Source of the DNA: Limnohabitans sp.
Lineage (GTDB): Bacteria > Pseudomonadota > Gammaproteobacteria > Burkholderiales > Burkholderiaceae_C
DNA length: 7,629 nt
Direction: 5' to 3'
Assembly (NCBI GenBank): GCA_030729445.1
Contig: JANQXJ010000145.1
Location: 10,888-18,516, forward strand
The translations under genes and the position numbers were made by a program. Under the pieces are notes generated by a model that was given only the letters and a program-made list of their open reading frames with translations, did not search any database and was not told where the DNA came from. Positions 1 through 5,521 of this stretch are shown here, one piece after another. How positions within the stretch are numbered: position 1 is the first letter of the stretch; each line of letters begins with the position of its first letter.

Positions 1-911
1 AAGCGGGTAAACAAATCTCGCTCGGTCGACAGGCTCAGTTTCACGCGCCAAGTCCAGGCCACACATTTGCGGATCAGGTCATCAGACGGACGGGCCGCAT
101 GGCTCCAGCCCAGGTGCATGGCGATCTTGCCTTCGGCGATGCTTGGTTTGCCGGGCTCGGGTTCGACCGGAAGCACCAGTTTGGCGTCCAGCATTTCAAG
201 TGCCCGGCCACGGAACACGGCCAGGGCCCGGTGGCTGGGCACACGGCCAATCGGCTCGTCGTAGTCAAAGTAGTCGCGGAACTTGGCCACGTCGGCGTTG
301 TTTTCGTCTTTGCCGTCGGCCAGCTTGCTTTTGAACAGGCCCTCGTTCCACAGCCATTCGCGCAGGGCTTGCACCAAAGAGGCGTCTTCGGCCCAGCGCT
401 CGCTCAGCAAATCACGCACGCCATCCAGCACCGCAGCGGTGGTGGTGAAGTCGGCGCCTTCAATCGCGCCTGCAGGAAGCACAAAAGCGGCGGCTTCGGC
501 GTGCGGGTCAAGGCGCGGGTCTGCAAATAACTTGTCAGCCAAGGGCTCCAGACCGGCTTCGCGGGCAATCATGCCCTTGGTGCGGCGCTTGGGCTTGAAG
601 GGCAGGTAAATGTCTTCCAGCTCTTGTTTGGTGGGGGCGGCGTCGATGGCAGCCAGCAAGTCGGGCGTCATCTTGCCCTGCTCTGTGATGCTTTTGATCA
701 CGGCGGCGCGGCGGTCTTCCAGTTCGCGCAGGTAGCCCAAACGCGCTTCCAGCTCGCGCAGCTGGATGTCGTCCAGGCCGCCCGTGACTTCTTTGCGGTA
801 ACGGGCAATAAAAGGGACTGTGGCGCCCCCATCGAGGAGCTCCACGGCGGTTTTGACCTGGTCTGGGCGGATACGGATTTCTGTGGCCAGTTGGGCCAGG
901 ATTTTTTGCAT
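1..911 (-). CDS. tex: Tex family transcription accessory protein, N-terminal part (partial, runs off left edge)
   Basis: The reverse strand encodes 303 codons beginning MQKILAQLATEIRIRPDQV and remaining open to the window edge. Full-length Tex proteins are about 770 to 790 residues, so the YqgF-like, HhH and C-terminal S1 RNA-binding domains are missing here. Family hallmarks are visible: TVPFIARYRKE at residues 31-41, the LEDIYLPFKPKRRTKG segment near residues 98-113, PSHRALAVFRGRALEM in the middle, and a closing stretch equivalent to the WTWR...ERDLF region just before the YqgF-like domain. Tex is a conserved cytoplasmic nucleic-acid-binding protein linked to transcription and to toxin gene expression in Bordetella. 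The start at 911 matches the usual family N-terminus. An in-frame ATG at 989 would add 26 residues of low-quality sequence and is less likely. No strong Shine-Dalgarno is visible before either. The gene diverges from the lipoprotein genes. Confidence 0.95.
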   Translation of the reverse strand, partial: MQKILAQLATEIRIRPDQVKTAVELLDGGATVPFIARYRKEVTGGLDDIQLRELEARLGYLRELEDRRAAVIKSITEQGKMTPDLLAAIDAAPTKQELEDIYLPFKPKRRTKGMIAREAGLEPLADKLFADPRLDPHAEAAAFVLPAGAIEGADFTTTAAVLDGVRDLLSERWAEDASLVQALREWLWNEGLFKSKLADGKDENNADVAKFRDYFDYDEPIGRVPSHRALAVFRGRALEMLDAKLVLPVEPEPGKPSIAEGKIAMHLGWSHAARPSDDLIRKCVAWTWRVKLSLSTERDLFTR

Positions 912-920
912 GTCTGAGTC

Positions 921-936
921 GGCGCTTCGCTGCGCC
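921..936. repeat. Small inverted repeat in the tex leader
   Basis: Five-base arms GGCGC and GCGCC enclose a six-base TTCGCT loop. On the minus strand this hairpin would sit about 10 nt upstream of the tex ATG at 911, where it could affect ribosome access. A regulatory role is inference; a chance GC-rich palindrome is possible. Confidence 0.4.
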
Positions 937-1010
937 TCATGGGTCGAAGGCCGTGAGTGTGCCACAGCACCTGAGTGGATTGAGCCCATGCTGTCTCGCA
1001 CATCGGTACG

Positions 1011-1043
1011 CCTTGCCAGCACTGCTGTTCAGGCTTGGCAAGG
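1011..1043. repeat. Perfect 8-bp inverted repeat with 17-base spacer
   Basis: CCTTGCCA at 1011-1018 is the exact reverse complement of TGGCAAGG at 1036-1043. The arms are long enough to form a stem-loop in the RNA leading into tex, or to act as an operator half-site pair about 26 bp centre to centre. There is no T-run next to either arm, so it is not a simple terminator. It lies at the boundary between the GC-rich block and the AT-rich block. Confidence 0.5.
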
Positions 1044-1172
1044 TGGCGCGTCATCTCCCATGGCCCCTTTATTGATGAGCAAAAAACAAAAAATGACAAA
1101 ATCAAATTGCTTTTGATGTAGTTATTAAAAATTTGCTAAAAAACAACTTTAGTGACTCATTAATCAACAAAT

Positions 1173-1201
1173 TTGACACGCAACTATCAATTACGTAAAC
1201 T
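1173..1201 (+). promoter_or_regulatory. Putative sigma70-type promoter of the first lipoprotein gene
   Basis: A perfect -35 hexamer TTGACA (1173-1178) is followed after exactly 17 bases by TAAACT (1196-1201), which matches four of six positions of TATAAT. Transcription would begin near 1208, leaving a leader of about 33 nt that contains the ribosome binding site. The surrounding DNA is AT-rich, as expected for a promoter. Not proven experimentally. Confidence 0.55.
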
Positions 1202-1227
1202 CTGATTCATTGATGTTTTTGATGATT

Positions 1228-1233
1228 AAGGGG
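1228..1233 (+). promoter_or_regulatory. Ribosome binding site fixing the first lipoprotein start
   Basis: AAGGGG lies seven bases (TAAAAAA) before ATG at 1241. The next ATG at 1244 would be 10 bases away, so 1241 is the better start. The gene therefore starts MM. Confidence 0.6.
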
Positions 1234-1240
1234 TAAAAAA

Positions 1241-1633
1241 ATGATGATTTCTGTTAAAGATGTGATGACAAGTGCATTTCGTCGTGGCATGGTTTGGGCT
1301 ACAACCGGTGTCTTGATGCTGTTGGCCGGTTGTGCTTCGGTACATGGCCCCACCTTGCCCGTGTCGGAATTGGAATCCTTTGTCCCCATGCCACACCATG
1401 CGCGAGTGATGAACGATGTCAAAGTGCGATGGGAAGTTCGCGAGAACGTGGCTGAAGTTTGCGGTCGTGCGGCCAAACTCAGCACCACTCAAGCTTGGAT
1501 GACGCCCCCTTTGGCCTGCGCCATGTGGAATGTGGCCAGCAAAGAGTGCGTGATCATCACGGGCAAAAAAGTCTCTCATGTCGAACTGGGTCATGAGCTG
1601 CGTCATTGTTTTGAAGGCAACTTCCACCGTTGA
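1241..1633 (+). CDS. Putative lipoprotein with C-terminal HExxH motif, paralog A
   Basis: This encodes 130 residues of a family I do not recognise by name. The N-terminus has two arginines (R14, R15), a hydrophobic stretch, then the lipobox LAGC with the lipidated cysteine at C31. Residue 32 is Ala, so by the Asp+2 rule the outer membrane is the likelier destination. The mature chain is only about 100 residues. It contains RWEVR at 63-67, TPPLAC at 88-93, and cysteines C74, C93, C103 and C123 that could form two disulfides in the periplasm. It ends in GHELRHCFEGNFHR, where H118, E119 and H122 form a HExxH zinc signature and H129 is a candidate third ligand. The next gene encodes a gap-free paralog with the same features. 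A minimal zinc peptidase or a metal-binding lipoprotein is inference; activity is unproven. It has its own promoter and a good ribosome binding site. Confidence 0.87.
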   Translation: MMISVKDVMTSAFRRGMVWATTGVLMLLAGCASVHGPTLPVSELESFVPMPHHARVMNDVKVRWEVRENVAEVCGRAAKLSTTQAWMTPPLACAMWNVASKECVIITGKKVSHVELGHELRHCFEGNFHR

Positions 1634-1662
1634 CTGCGCAAGTATCCTTAGATGGCTGCCCA

Positions 1663-1673
1663 TGCTTTTGATG
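1663..1673 (+). repeat. 11-base direct repeat shared by the two lipoprotein upstream regions
   Basis: TGCTTTTGATG occurs at 1108-1118, before paralog A, and again at 1663-1673, before paralog B. The flanking TTGATGAGC at 1668-1676 also recurs at 1072-1080. The copies lie 123 and 75 bases before the respective start codons. They could be remnants of a duplicated upstream region or shared operator sites; chance within AT-rich DNA is not excluded. Confidence 0.35.
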
Positions 1674-1705
1674 AGCTACGTCTCGGTGGATGGGAAATAA
1701 TAATG

Positions 1706-1734
1706 TTGATTTTTAAACTATAATTTGTCAAAAT
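1706..1734 (+). promoter_or_regulatory. Possible promoter for the second lipoprotein gene
   Basis: The 114-base gap between the paralogs becomes very AT-rich from about 1695. Two alternatives are visible. A perfect TATAAT stands at 1719-1724 but lacks a good -35 element at the proper distance. TTGATT (1706-1711) is separated by 17 bases from CAAAAT (1729-1734), each matching four of six consensus positions. Either would give a leader of under about 20 nt. The choice between them, and whether the gene also reads through from paralog A, cannot be settled by eye. Confidence 0.3.
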
Positions 1735-1747
1735 TTTATTCAAATTA

Positions 1748-2140
1748 ATGCCTTTGAGAGTCCCGGAACTTCTTTTTGGTCTACCTGCATGGCTTCGATG
1801 GCTGTGTATGACAGCCTTGGTTTTGAGCTTGTGCGCTTGCCAGGCGGCTTCTAGACACCAAGTGTCCAGCTTGGAATTTTTGCCCTTCAATGCGATGCCA
1901 TCCAACTACCGGATCATGAATCAGGTGCGCATCCATTGGGAGGTACGTGACGACGTGGCCCACTTTTGTGCTCATGCCAAAAGCATGGGGCGGCAGCAAT
2001 CGTACTTAACGCCCCCCATGGCTTGCGCCATTTGGGACATCCTCAAAGCCGAATGCACCATCGTGACAGGCCCGGTCACCAACCATGTGGCCTTGGGCCA
2101 TGAATTGCGGCACTGCTTTGAAGGCCATTTTCACCGCTGA
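1748..2140 (+). CDS. Putative lipoprotein with C-terminal HExxH motif, paralog B
   Basis: This encodes 130 residues that align with the preceding gene product along its whole length without a gap. About 46 of the last 100 residues are identical. The signal region is hydrophobic and ends in LCAC, with C31 as the lipidated residue at the same index as in the paralog; Cys at the -2 position is unusual for a lipobox. Residue 32 is Gln, compatible with outer membrane sorting. HWEVR at 63-67, TPPMAC at 88-93, cysteines C74, C93, C103 and C123, and the closing GHELRHCFEGHFHR (H118, E119, H122, H129) are all kept. Function is unknown; a periplasm-facing metal-binding or minimal zinc peptidase role is inference. 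ATG at 1748 is the first in frame after an upstream stop at 1721-1723, yet no Shine-Dalgarno precedes it. The gene ends convergently with the SDR gene that stops at 2191. Confidence 0.86.
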   Translation: MPLRVPELLFGLPAWLRWLCMTALVLSLCACQAASRHQVSSLEFLPFNAMPSNYRIMNQVRIHWEVRDDVAHFCAHAKSMGRQQSYLTPPMACAIWDILKAECTIVTGPVTNHVALGHELRHCFEGHFHR

Positions 2141-2142
2141 AG

Positions 2143-2189
2143 AGCAGCCGTTGTGGAAACAGGGGCTGCTGGTCCTTCATCGGTTTTTT
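2143..2189 (+). terminator. Stem-loop in the convergent spacer, possible terminator
   Basis: AGCAGCC at 2143-2149 pairs with GGCTGCT at 2164-2170, and an inner GTT/AAC pairing (2150-2152 with 2158-2160) extends the stem past a three-base bulge. A run of six T occurs at 2184-2189, but 13 bases after the stem rather than directly, so this is an imperfect intrinsic terminator for the plus-strand gene. On the minus strand no T-run follows. It lies in the 50-base gap between two convergent genes, where a terminator is expected. Confidence 0.4.
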
Positions 2190-2190
2190 C

Positions 2191-3096
2191 TCAGCTCTCT
2201 CTCAGCGCCCGGCGCAGTCCTTCACCCACTTCTGGCCGTGCCGCAAAGGGGTCAGGCGGGTTGGCGCCTTGAACAATCGCTTCCATGCGGCTTTGCACAT
2301 TGCCCAGCGCCTGCGGGTGGCTGTAGATGTAAAACTGGCCTTGCGCCACGGCATCAAACACTTTTTGGGCCACATCAGCCGCCGACACCTTGCCACTGCC
2401 CACGGCTTTGTCGCTTTGGGCTTGCCCAATCAACTGGCTGGCGGTGGGTTTGTCTGCGGCCAACTCGGATGGACGGTTGCGGTGGCTCTGGCTGATGCCG
2501 GTGGGCACAAAGTAAGGGCACAAAACACTGGCACTGACCTGGTCACTCACGAGCTGCAAATCTTGGTAGAGCGTTTCGGTCAGTGACACGACAGCGTGTT
2601 TGCTCACGTTGTAAATGCCCATGTTCGGGGGTGTGAGCAAACCGGCCATGCTGGCGGTGTTGACGATATGGCCTTGGTAGGCCGGGTCGGCCTTGGCGGC
2701 TTCGAGCATCATGGGGGTGAACAGGCGCACACCGTGCACCACGCCCCAGAGGTTGACGCCCAAAACCCATTCCCAGTCGGCGACCGAGTTTTCCCAAACC
2801 AGGCCCCCTGCTCCCACGCCCGCGTTGTTGAACACGAAGTGCGGAGCGCCAAAACGGGCTTTTACGTCTGCCGCCAACTGTTCCATGGCCTGGGCGTTGG
2901 ACACGTCCACCTTGCGGGCCAGTACCTGCGCACCTTGCGAGGTCATCTCGGCTTCAGCTTTGTCCAGCGCATCTTGCTGCACATCGACCAGCACCAGGTT
3001 CATGCCCAGCTTGGTGCCAATGCGGGCACATTCCAGGCCGAAGCCGGAGCCTGCGCCCGTCAAGACTGCGGTTTTTCCTTTGAAATTCTCGATCAT
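2191..3096 (-). CDS. Short-chain dehydrogenase/reductase (SDR), last gene of the operon
   Basis: This 301-residue classical SDR is somewhat longer than the usual 250. The Rossmann signature TGAGSGFG is at residues 13-20. An acidic residue at the end of the second strand (LVDV, D38) suggests NAD(H) rather than NADP(H). NNAG follows at 90-93 and the structural Asn is N115 (GVNLWG). The catalytic set is S149, Y162 and K166 (YNVSK) with the canonical Ser-to-Tyr spacing of 13. The C-terminal 100 residues form an extended substrate-side region. It would oxidise or reduce an alcohol/ketone pair in the cytoplasm; the substrate is unknown. Its ATG overlaps the stop of the upstream GST-like gene in an ATGA arrangement (3096-3093), implying translational coupling. 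It is the last gene before the convergent lipoprotein gene. Confidence 0.95.
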   Translation of the reverse strand: MIENFKGKTAVLTGAGSGFGLECARIGTKLGMNLVLVDVQQDALDKAEAEMTSQGAQVLARKVDVSNAQAMEQLAADVKARFGAPHFVFNNAGVGAGGLVWENSVADWEWVLGVNLWGVVHGVRLFTPMMLEAAKADPAYQGHIVNTASMAGLLTPPNMGIYNVSKHAVVSLTETLYQDLQLVSDQVSASVLCPYFVPTGISQSHRNRPSELAADKPTASQLIGQAQSDKAVGSGKVSAADVAQKVFDAVAQGQFYIYSHPQALGNVQSRMEAIVQGANPPDPFAARPEVGEGLRRALRES

Positions 3097-4028
3097 GAGG
3101 CAGCCTTTTTGAGTGTGAACCCGACACGCGGGAAGTGGACATGGACAGTGCCCGCACGGTCATCGGTGCGGCGCAAGGTGTAGTGGTTGTGCGTGGCAGC
3201 GACCAGCTCGCCCTCGGTTGGCTCCAGCCCAAAGTTGTCGGCGGCGATCACCACTTGGCTGCCCAGCGCGATGCCGTGCTCATCCTGGAACACCTCGCCC
3301 TGCATTGCCGCAGGCATGGCGTTGTGGGCCACTTGCACGGCCTCTTCGCTACTGCAGGGGCTGTGTCGGCCGTGTCCGATGGCGTGCATGCGGGCCATCC
3401 AAGCTTTGATATCAGGCGTGTCGTCAAAAATGGTGGCCAGCGCAGGCGTGCGCTCTTGGGTGAACCACAGGGGGTGATAAGCCGCAAAGTCGGCCAAAGA
3501 GGGCTGGGCACCGAACAAAAAGTCTTGCCCCTGCAGCATGTTGGCCAGGCGGCGCAAATAACTTTTGTAGGTGGCGGCTGCGTCGGTGGACGACATGCGA
3601 GGCGCACCACCGCGCATGGCAGTGCGATCGGCCACAAAGGCCTGCACCCCTTCAGGGGGCGTGTTTGCGAAGACTTGTGCCACACCTGCGGGCTGGAAGT
3701 TGTAGGCCATGGCCACCGGGAACAAGGCGCTGTCCGCCCATTGCGCCACGATGGAGGCGGCACCTTTGGCCGCATCGGGGTAGATCGTGGGCGCGGGTGC
3801 CAGTTGCTCCAACACATCGCAGATCAAGGCCGTGTCGCAATAAATATCAGAACCGATCTGCAGCACCGGGGTTTTGCGGTAACCGCCCGTGAGTGCCGTC
3901 AGGTCAGGCTTGGGCATGATCATTGGGATGAACACGCTCTTCCAAGGCAACTGTTTGTAGCCCAGGATCAGACGGACCTTTTCGGCAAACGGCGAGTTCG
4001 GGTAGTGGTGCAAGATCAGATCGGACAT
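3093..4028 (-). CDS. Glutathione S-transferase family protein with C-terminal extension
   Basis: The protein has 311 residues against about 200 to 230 for typical bacterial GSTs. Residues 1-80 form the thioredoxin-like domain: HYPNSPFAEKVR puts a candidate catalytic Ser at S12, KTPVLQ carries the cis-Pro at P54, and D65-T66 occupies the place that binds the glutamyl end of glutathione. The helical C-terminal domain covers roughly 90-220 and contains the N-capping box SLAD (177-180). The remaining 90 residues, about 225-311, look like a small strand-rich add-on, with EGELVAATHNHYTLRR and VHVHFPRVGF. It may catalyse a glutathione-dependent isomerisation, ether cleavage or conjugation within the operon pathway; which one is unknown. 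It starts 10 nt after the oxidoreductase stop, with GAGG as a plausible ribosome binding site, and overlaps the next gene by 4 nt. Confidence 0.94.
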   Translation of the reverse strand: MSDLILHHYPNSPFAEKVRLILGYKQLPWKSVFIPMIMPKPDLTALTGGYRKTPVLQIGSDIYCDTALICDVLEQLAPAPTIYPDAAKGAASIVAQWADSALFPVAMAYNFQPAGVAQVFANTPPEGVQAFVADRTAMRGGAPRMSSTDAAATYKSYLRRLANMLQGQDFLFGAQPSLADFAAYHPLWFTQERTPALATIFDDTPDIKAWMARMHAIGHGRHSPCSSEEAVQVAHNAMPAAMQGEVFQDEHGIALGSQVVIAADNFGLEPTEGELVAATHNHYTLRRTDDRAGTVHVHFPRVGFTLKKAAS

Positions 4029-4038
4029 GGGCGACGCC

Positions 4039-5055
4039 TCAGATCAGCTTGACCAGCTGCTTGCCAAAGTTCTTGCCTTTGAGCAGACCCAAGAAAGCCT
4101 CGGGTGCAGCAGCCAGGCCCTGAGCCACGGATTCGCGTGGACGCAGTTTGCCCGTGCCCACCAGGGTGCCGAGTTCGTTCAAAGCCTCAGGCCAGACTTC
4201 CATGTGCTCGCTCACGATGAAGCCTTCAATCTTCATGCGGTTGACCAGAATCAAGGCGGGGTTGGCCATGGGCAGAGGTGCGCCGTCGTAACCGGCGATC
4301 ATGCCGCACACAGCAATGCGTGCGAACGCGTTGGTGCGCAACATCACCGCGTCGAGCACCATGCCGCCCACGTTTTCAAAGTGGCCGTCGATGCCGTTCG
4401 GGCAGGCTTCGCGCAATGCCTTGGACAGGCTCAGGTAGTCCTTGTGCTCTTTGTAGTCGATGCAGGCGTCAAAACCGAGTTCGTTAACCACGTACTCGCA
4501 TTTGTCTTTGCCACCTGCAATGCCCACCACGCGGCAGCCACGGGCTTTGGCCAAAGCGCCGTAGGCGCTGCCCACCGCGCCGCTGGCAGCGCTCACGGTG
4601 ACGGTTTCACCGGCTTTGGGGTTGATGATCTTGACCAAGCCATACCAGGCGGTCACGCCAGGCATGCCCACGGCACCCAAATAGTGCGACAGCGGCACAT
4701 GGGTGGTGTCGACCTTGCGCAGAGCGCCGATCACATTCGCGTCCACCACGCTGTACTCTTGCCAGCCGCCCATGCCCACGACTTGGTCACCGGCTTTGAA
4801 TTTGGGGTGGCGGCTGTCCACCACCTCGCCCACGGTGCCGCCAATCATGACTTCACCCAAAGGCTGGGGCACGGCGTAGCTCTTGCTTTCGTTCATGCGG
4901 CCGCGCATGTAGGGGTCCAGGCTCATGTAGTGGTGGCAAACCAGCACTTGGCCGTCTTGCAGCTCAGGCAAAGGCACCTCGACCATTTTGAAGTTGTTGA
5001 CGGTGGCTTCGCCCTGTGGGCGGTTGTCCAAAACGATGCGGTGGTTGATGGGCAT
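4039..5055 (-). CDS. NADP-dependent MDR-family oxidoreductase (alkenal/one, curcumin or prostaglandin reductase type)
   Basis: This 338-residue protein belongs to the zinc-free medium-chain dehydrogenase/reductase branch that includes E. coli CurA (YncB), plant double-bond reductases and leukotriene B4 dehydrogenase. Typical signatures are the N-terminal MSLDPYMRGRM (44-54), QEYSVVD (99-105), MPGVTAWYGL (131-140), the nucleotide-binding glycine stretch AASGAVGS (156-163), and DGHFENVGG (223-231). Family members reduce the alpha,beta double bond of enones or enals with NADPH. The start at 5055 is chosen because GGAG lies six bases upstream and the product begins like other members (MPINHRIVLDNRP); a longer reading to 5151 would add sequence unlike the family. 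It lies 26 nt after the thioesterase gene and 10 nt before the GST-like gene. The natural substrate is not deducible. Confidence 0.95.
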   Translation of the reverse strand: MPINHRIVLDNRPQGEATVNNFKMVEVPLPELQDGQVLVCHHYMSLDPYMRGRMNESKSYAVPQPLGEVMIGGTVGEVVDSRHPKFKAGDQVVGMGGWQEYSVVDANVIGALRKVDTTHVPLSHYLGAVGMPGVTAWYGLVKIINPKAGETVTVSAASGAVGSAYGALAKARGCRVVGIAGGKDKCEYVVNELGFDACIDYKEHKDYLSLSKALREACPNGIDGHFENVGGMVLDAVMLRTNAFARIAVCGMIAGYDGAPLPMANPALILVNRMKIEGFIVSEHMEVWPEALNELGTLVGTGKLRPRESVAQGLAAAPEAFLGLLKGKNFGKQLVKLI

Positions 5056-5081
5056 GAAGGTCTCCAGTAGGTATGAATGGG

Positions 5082-5504
5082 TTAGTCGGTTGAAATGGTT
5101 GGTTTTTCGCGGCGGCTCACGTATTTGAAAGTGCCGGTGGCGTGGGCACACAGTTGGCCTTGGGCATCGAACACGCTGCCCTCGGTGAATGCCATGCTGC
5201 GTGTGCGGTGTTTCAAATGGCCTTTGCCGACCAGATGTTGGCCTGCAGGAACTTGGGCCGGGCGCATGAAGGTGGTCTTCATCTCGATGGTGACCACGCC
5301 CATCTCCGGATCCACACTGCGTGCAGCGGTGGCCATGATGACATCCAGAAAGGTCATGACGGCACCACCGTGGGTGACGTCGAATGAATTGAAATGTTCT
5401 GGGCGTGGGGCGAAATGCAACTCGGATTCGCCCCCTTCAAATTTCTCGAGCGTGAAACCCAAATGGTCAACGAACGGGATCTTGGCGCCGAAAGGGATGC
5501 TCAT
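5082..5504 (-). CDS. PaaI-type hotdog-fold acyl-CoA thioesterase
   Basis: This 140-residue hotdog protein has the PaaI signature: N39 and H45 in NSFDVTHGG (39-47), followed by D54 in TFLDVIMATA, which corresponds to the catalytic acidic residue. VVTIEMKTTFMRPA (70-83) and MAFTEGSVFD (104-113) are also typical strands of the fold. Members act as tetramers that hydrolyse aryl- or acyl-CoA thioesters, often as release valves that free CoA from stalled intermediates. The start is uncertain. ATG at 5504 gives the usual family N-terminus (MSIPFGAKIPFV). ATG at 5522 would add six residues (MRKSLS) and overlap the upstream SDR stop as TGATG. Neither has a strong ribosome binding site. It sits between an SDR and an enone-reductase-like gene in the same transcript. 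Confidence 0.92.
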   Translation of the reverse strand: MSIPFGAKIPFVDHLGFTLEKFEGGESELHFAPRPEHFNSFDVTHGGAVMTFLDVIMATAARSVDPEMGVVTIEMKTTFMRPAQVPAGQHLVGKGHLKHRTRSMAFTEGSVFDAQGQLCAHATGTFKYVSRREKPTISTD

Positions 5505-5521
5505 GCTCAAGGACTTTCGCA

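Larger units (their letters stand above)
912..1240. other. Divergent intergenic region between tex and the lipoprotein pair
   Basis: No convincing gene lies in these 329 bases. The part nearest tex (about 912-1065) is GC-rich and carries several inverted repeats: GGCGC/GCGCC at 921-936, CATGGG/CCCATG at 938-943 and 985-990, and CCTTGCCA/TGGCAAGG at 1011-1043. The part from about 1066 to 1240 is strongly AT-rich and contains the promoter and ribosome binding site of the first lipoprotein gene. The hexamer TTGATG occurs four times there (1072, 1113, 1210, 1219). The sharp change in base composition suggests two unlike pieces of DNA: a structured tex leader or dispersed repeat, and a promoter region. 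No clear tex promoter was identified. Confidence 0.7.

Noticed and set aside
99..530. 143-codon plus-strand frame within the tex region
   Set aside because: It is antisense to well-conserved Tex coding sequence and lacks any domain signature.
698..1105. 135-codon minus-strand frame overlapping the tex start
   Set aside because: It overlaps the conserved Tex N-terminus in another frame, shows no family features and has no clear ribosome binding site.
1066..1240. Possible CRISPR-like or iteron array from repeated TTGATG
   Set aside because: The four hexamer copies have irregular spacing and no conserved longer unit, so they do not form an array.
1226..1663. 145-codon minus-strand frame opposite lipoprotein A
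   Set aside because: The plus strand has a promoter, ribosome binding site, lipobox and a paralog-supported protein. The opposite frame has none and is not conserved against paralog B.
1241..2140. Toxin-antitoxin or bacteriocin-immunity pair
   Set aside because: The two products are paralogs of equal size with the same lipobox and metal motif, unlike the unequal, unrelated partners of such pairs.
3135..4052. 305-codon open frame on the plus strand
   Set aside because: It is antisense to the GST-like gene, with no recognisable motif and a composition typical of a complementary-strand shadow.
4027..5070. 347-codon open frame on the plus strand, rich in His and Ala
   Set aside because: It lies antisense to the MDR oxidoreductase gene, whose family motifs are unmistakable. 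The His/Ala/Val-rich composition is what GC-rich coding DNA gives on its complement.
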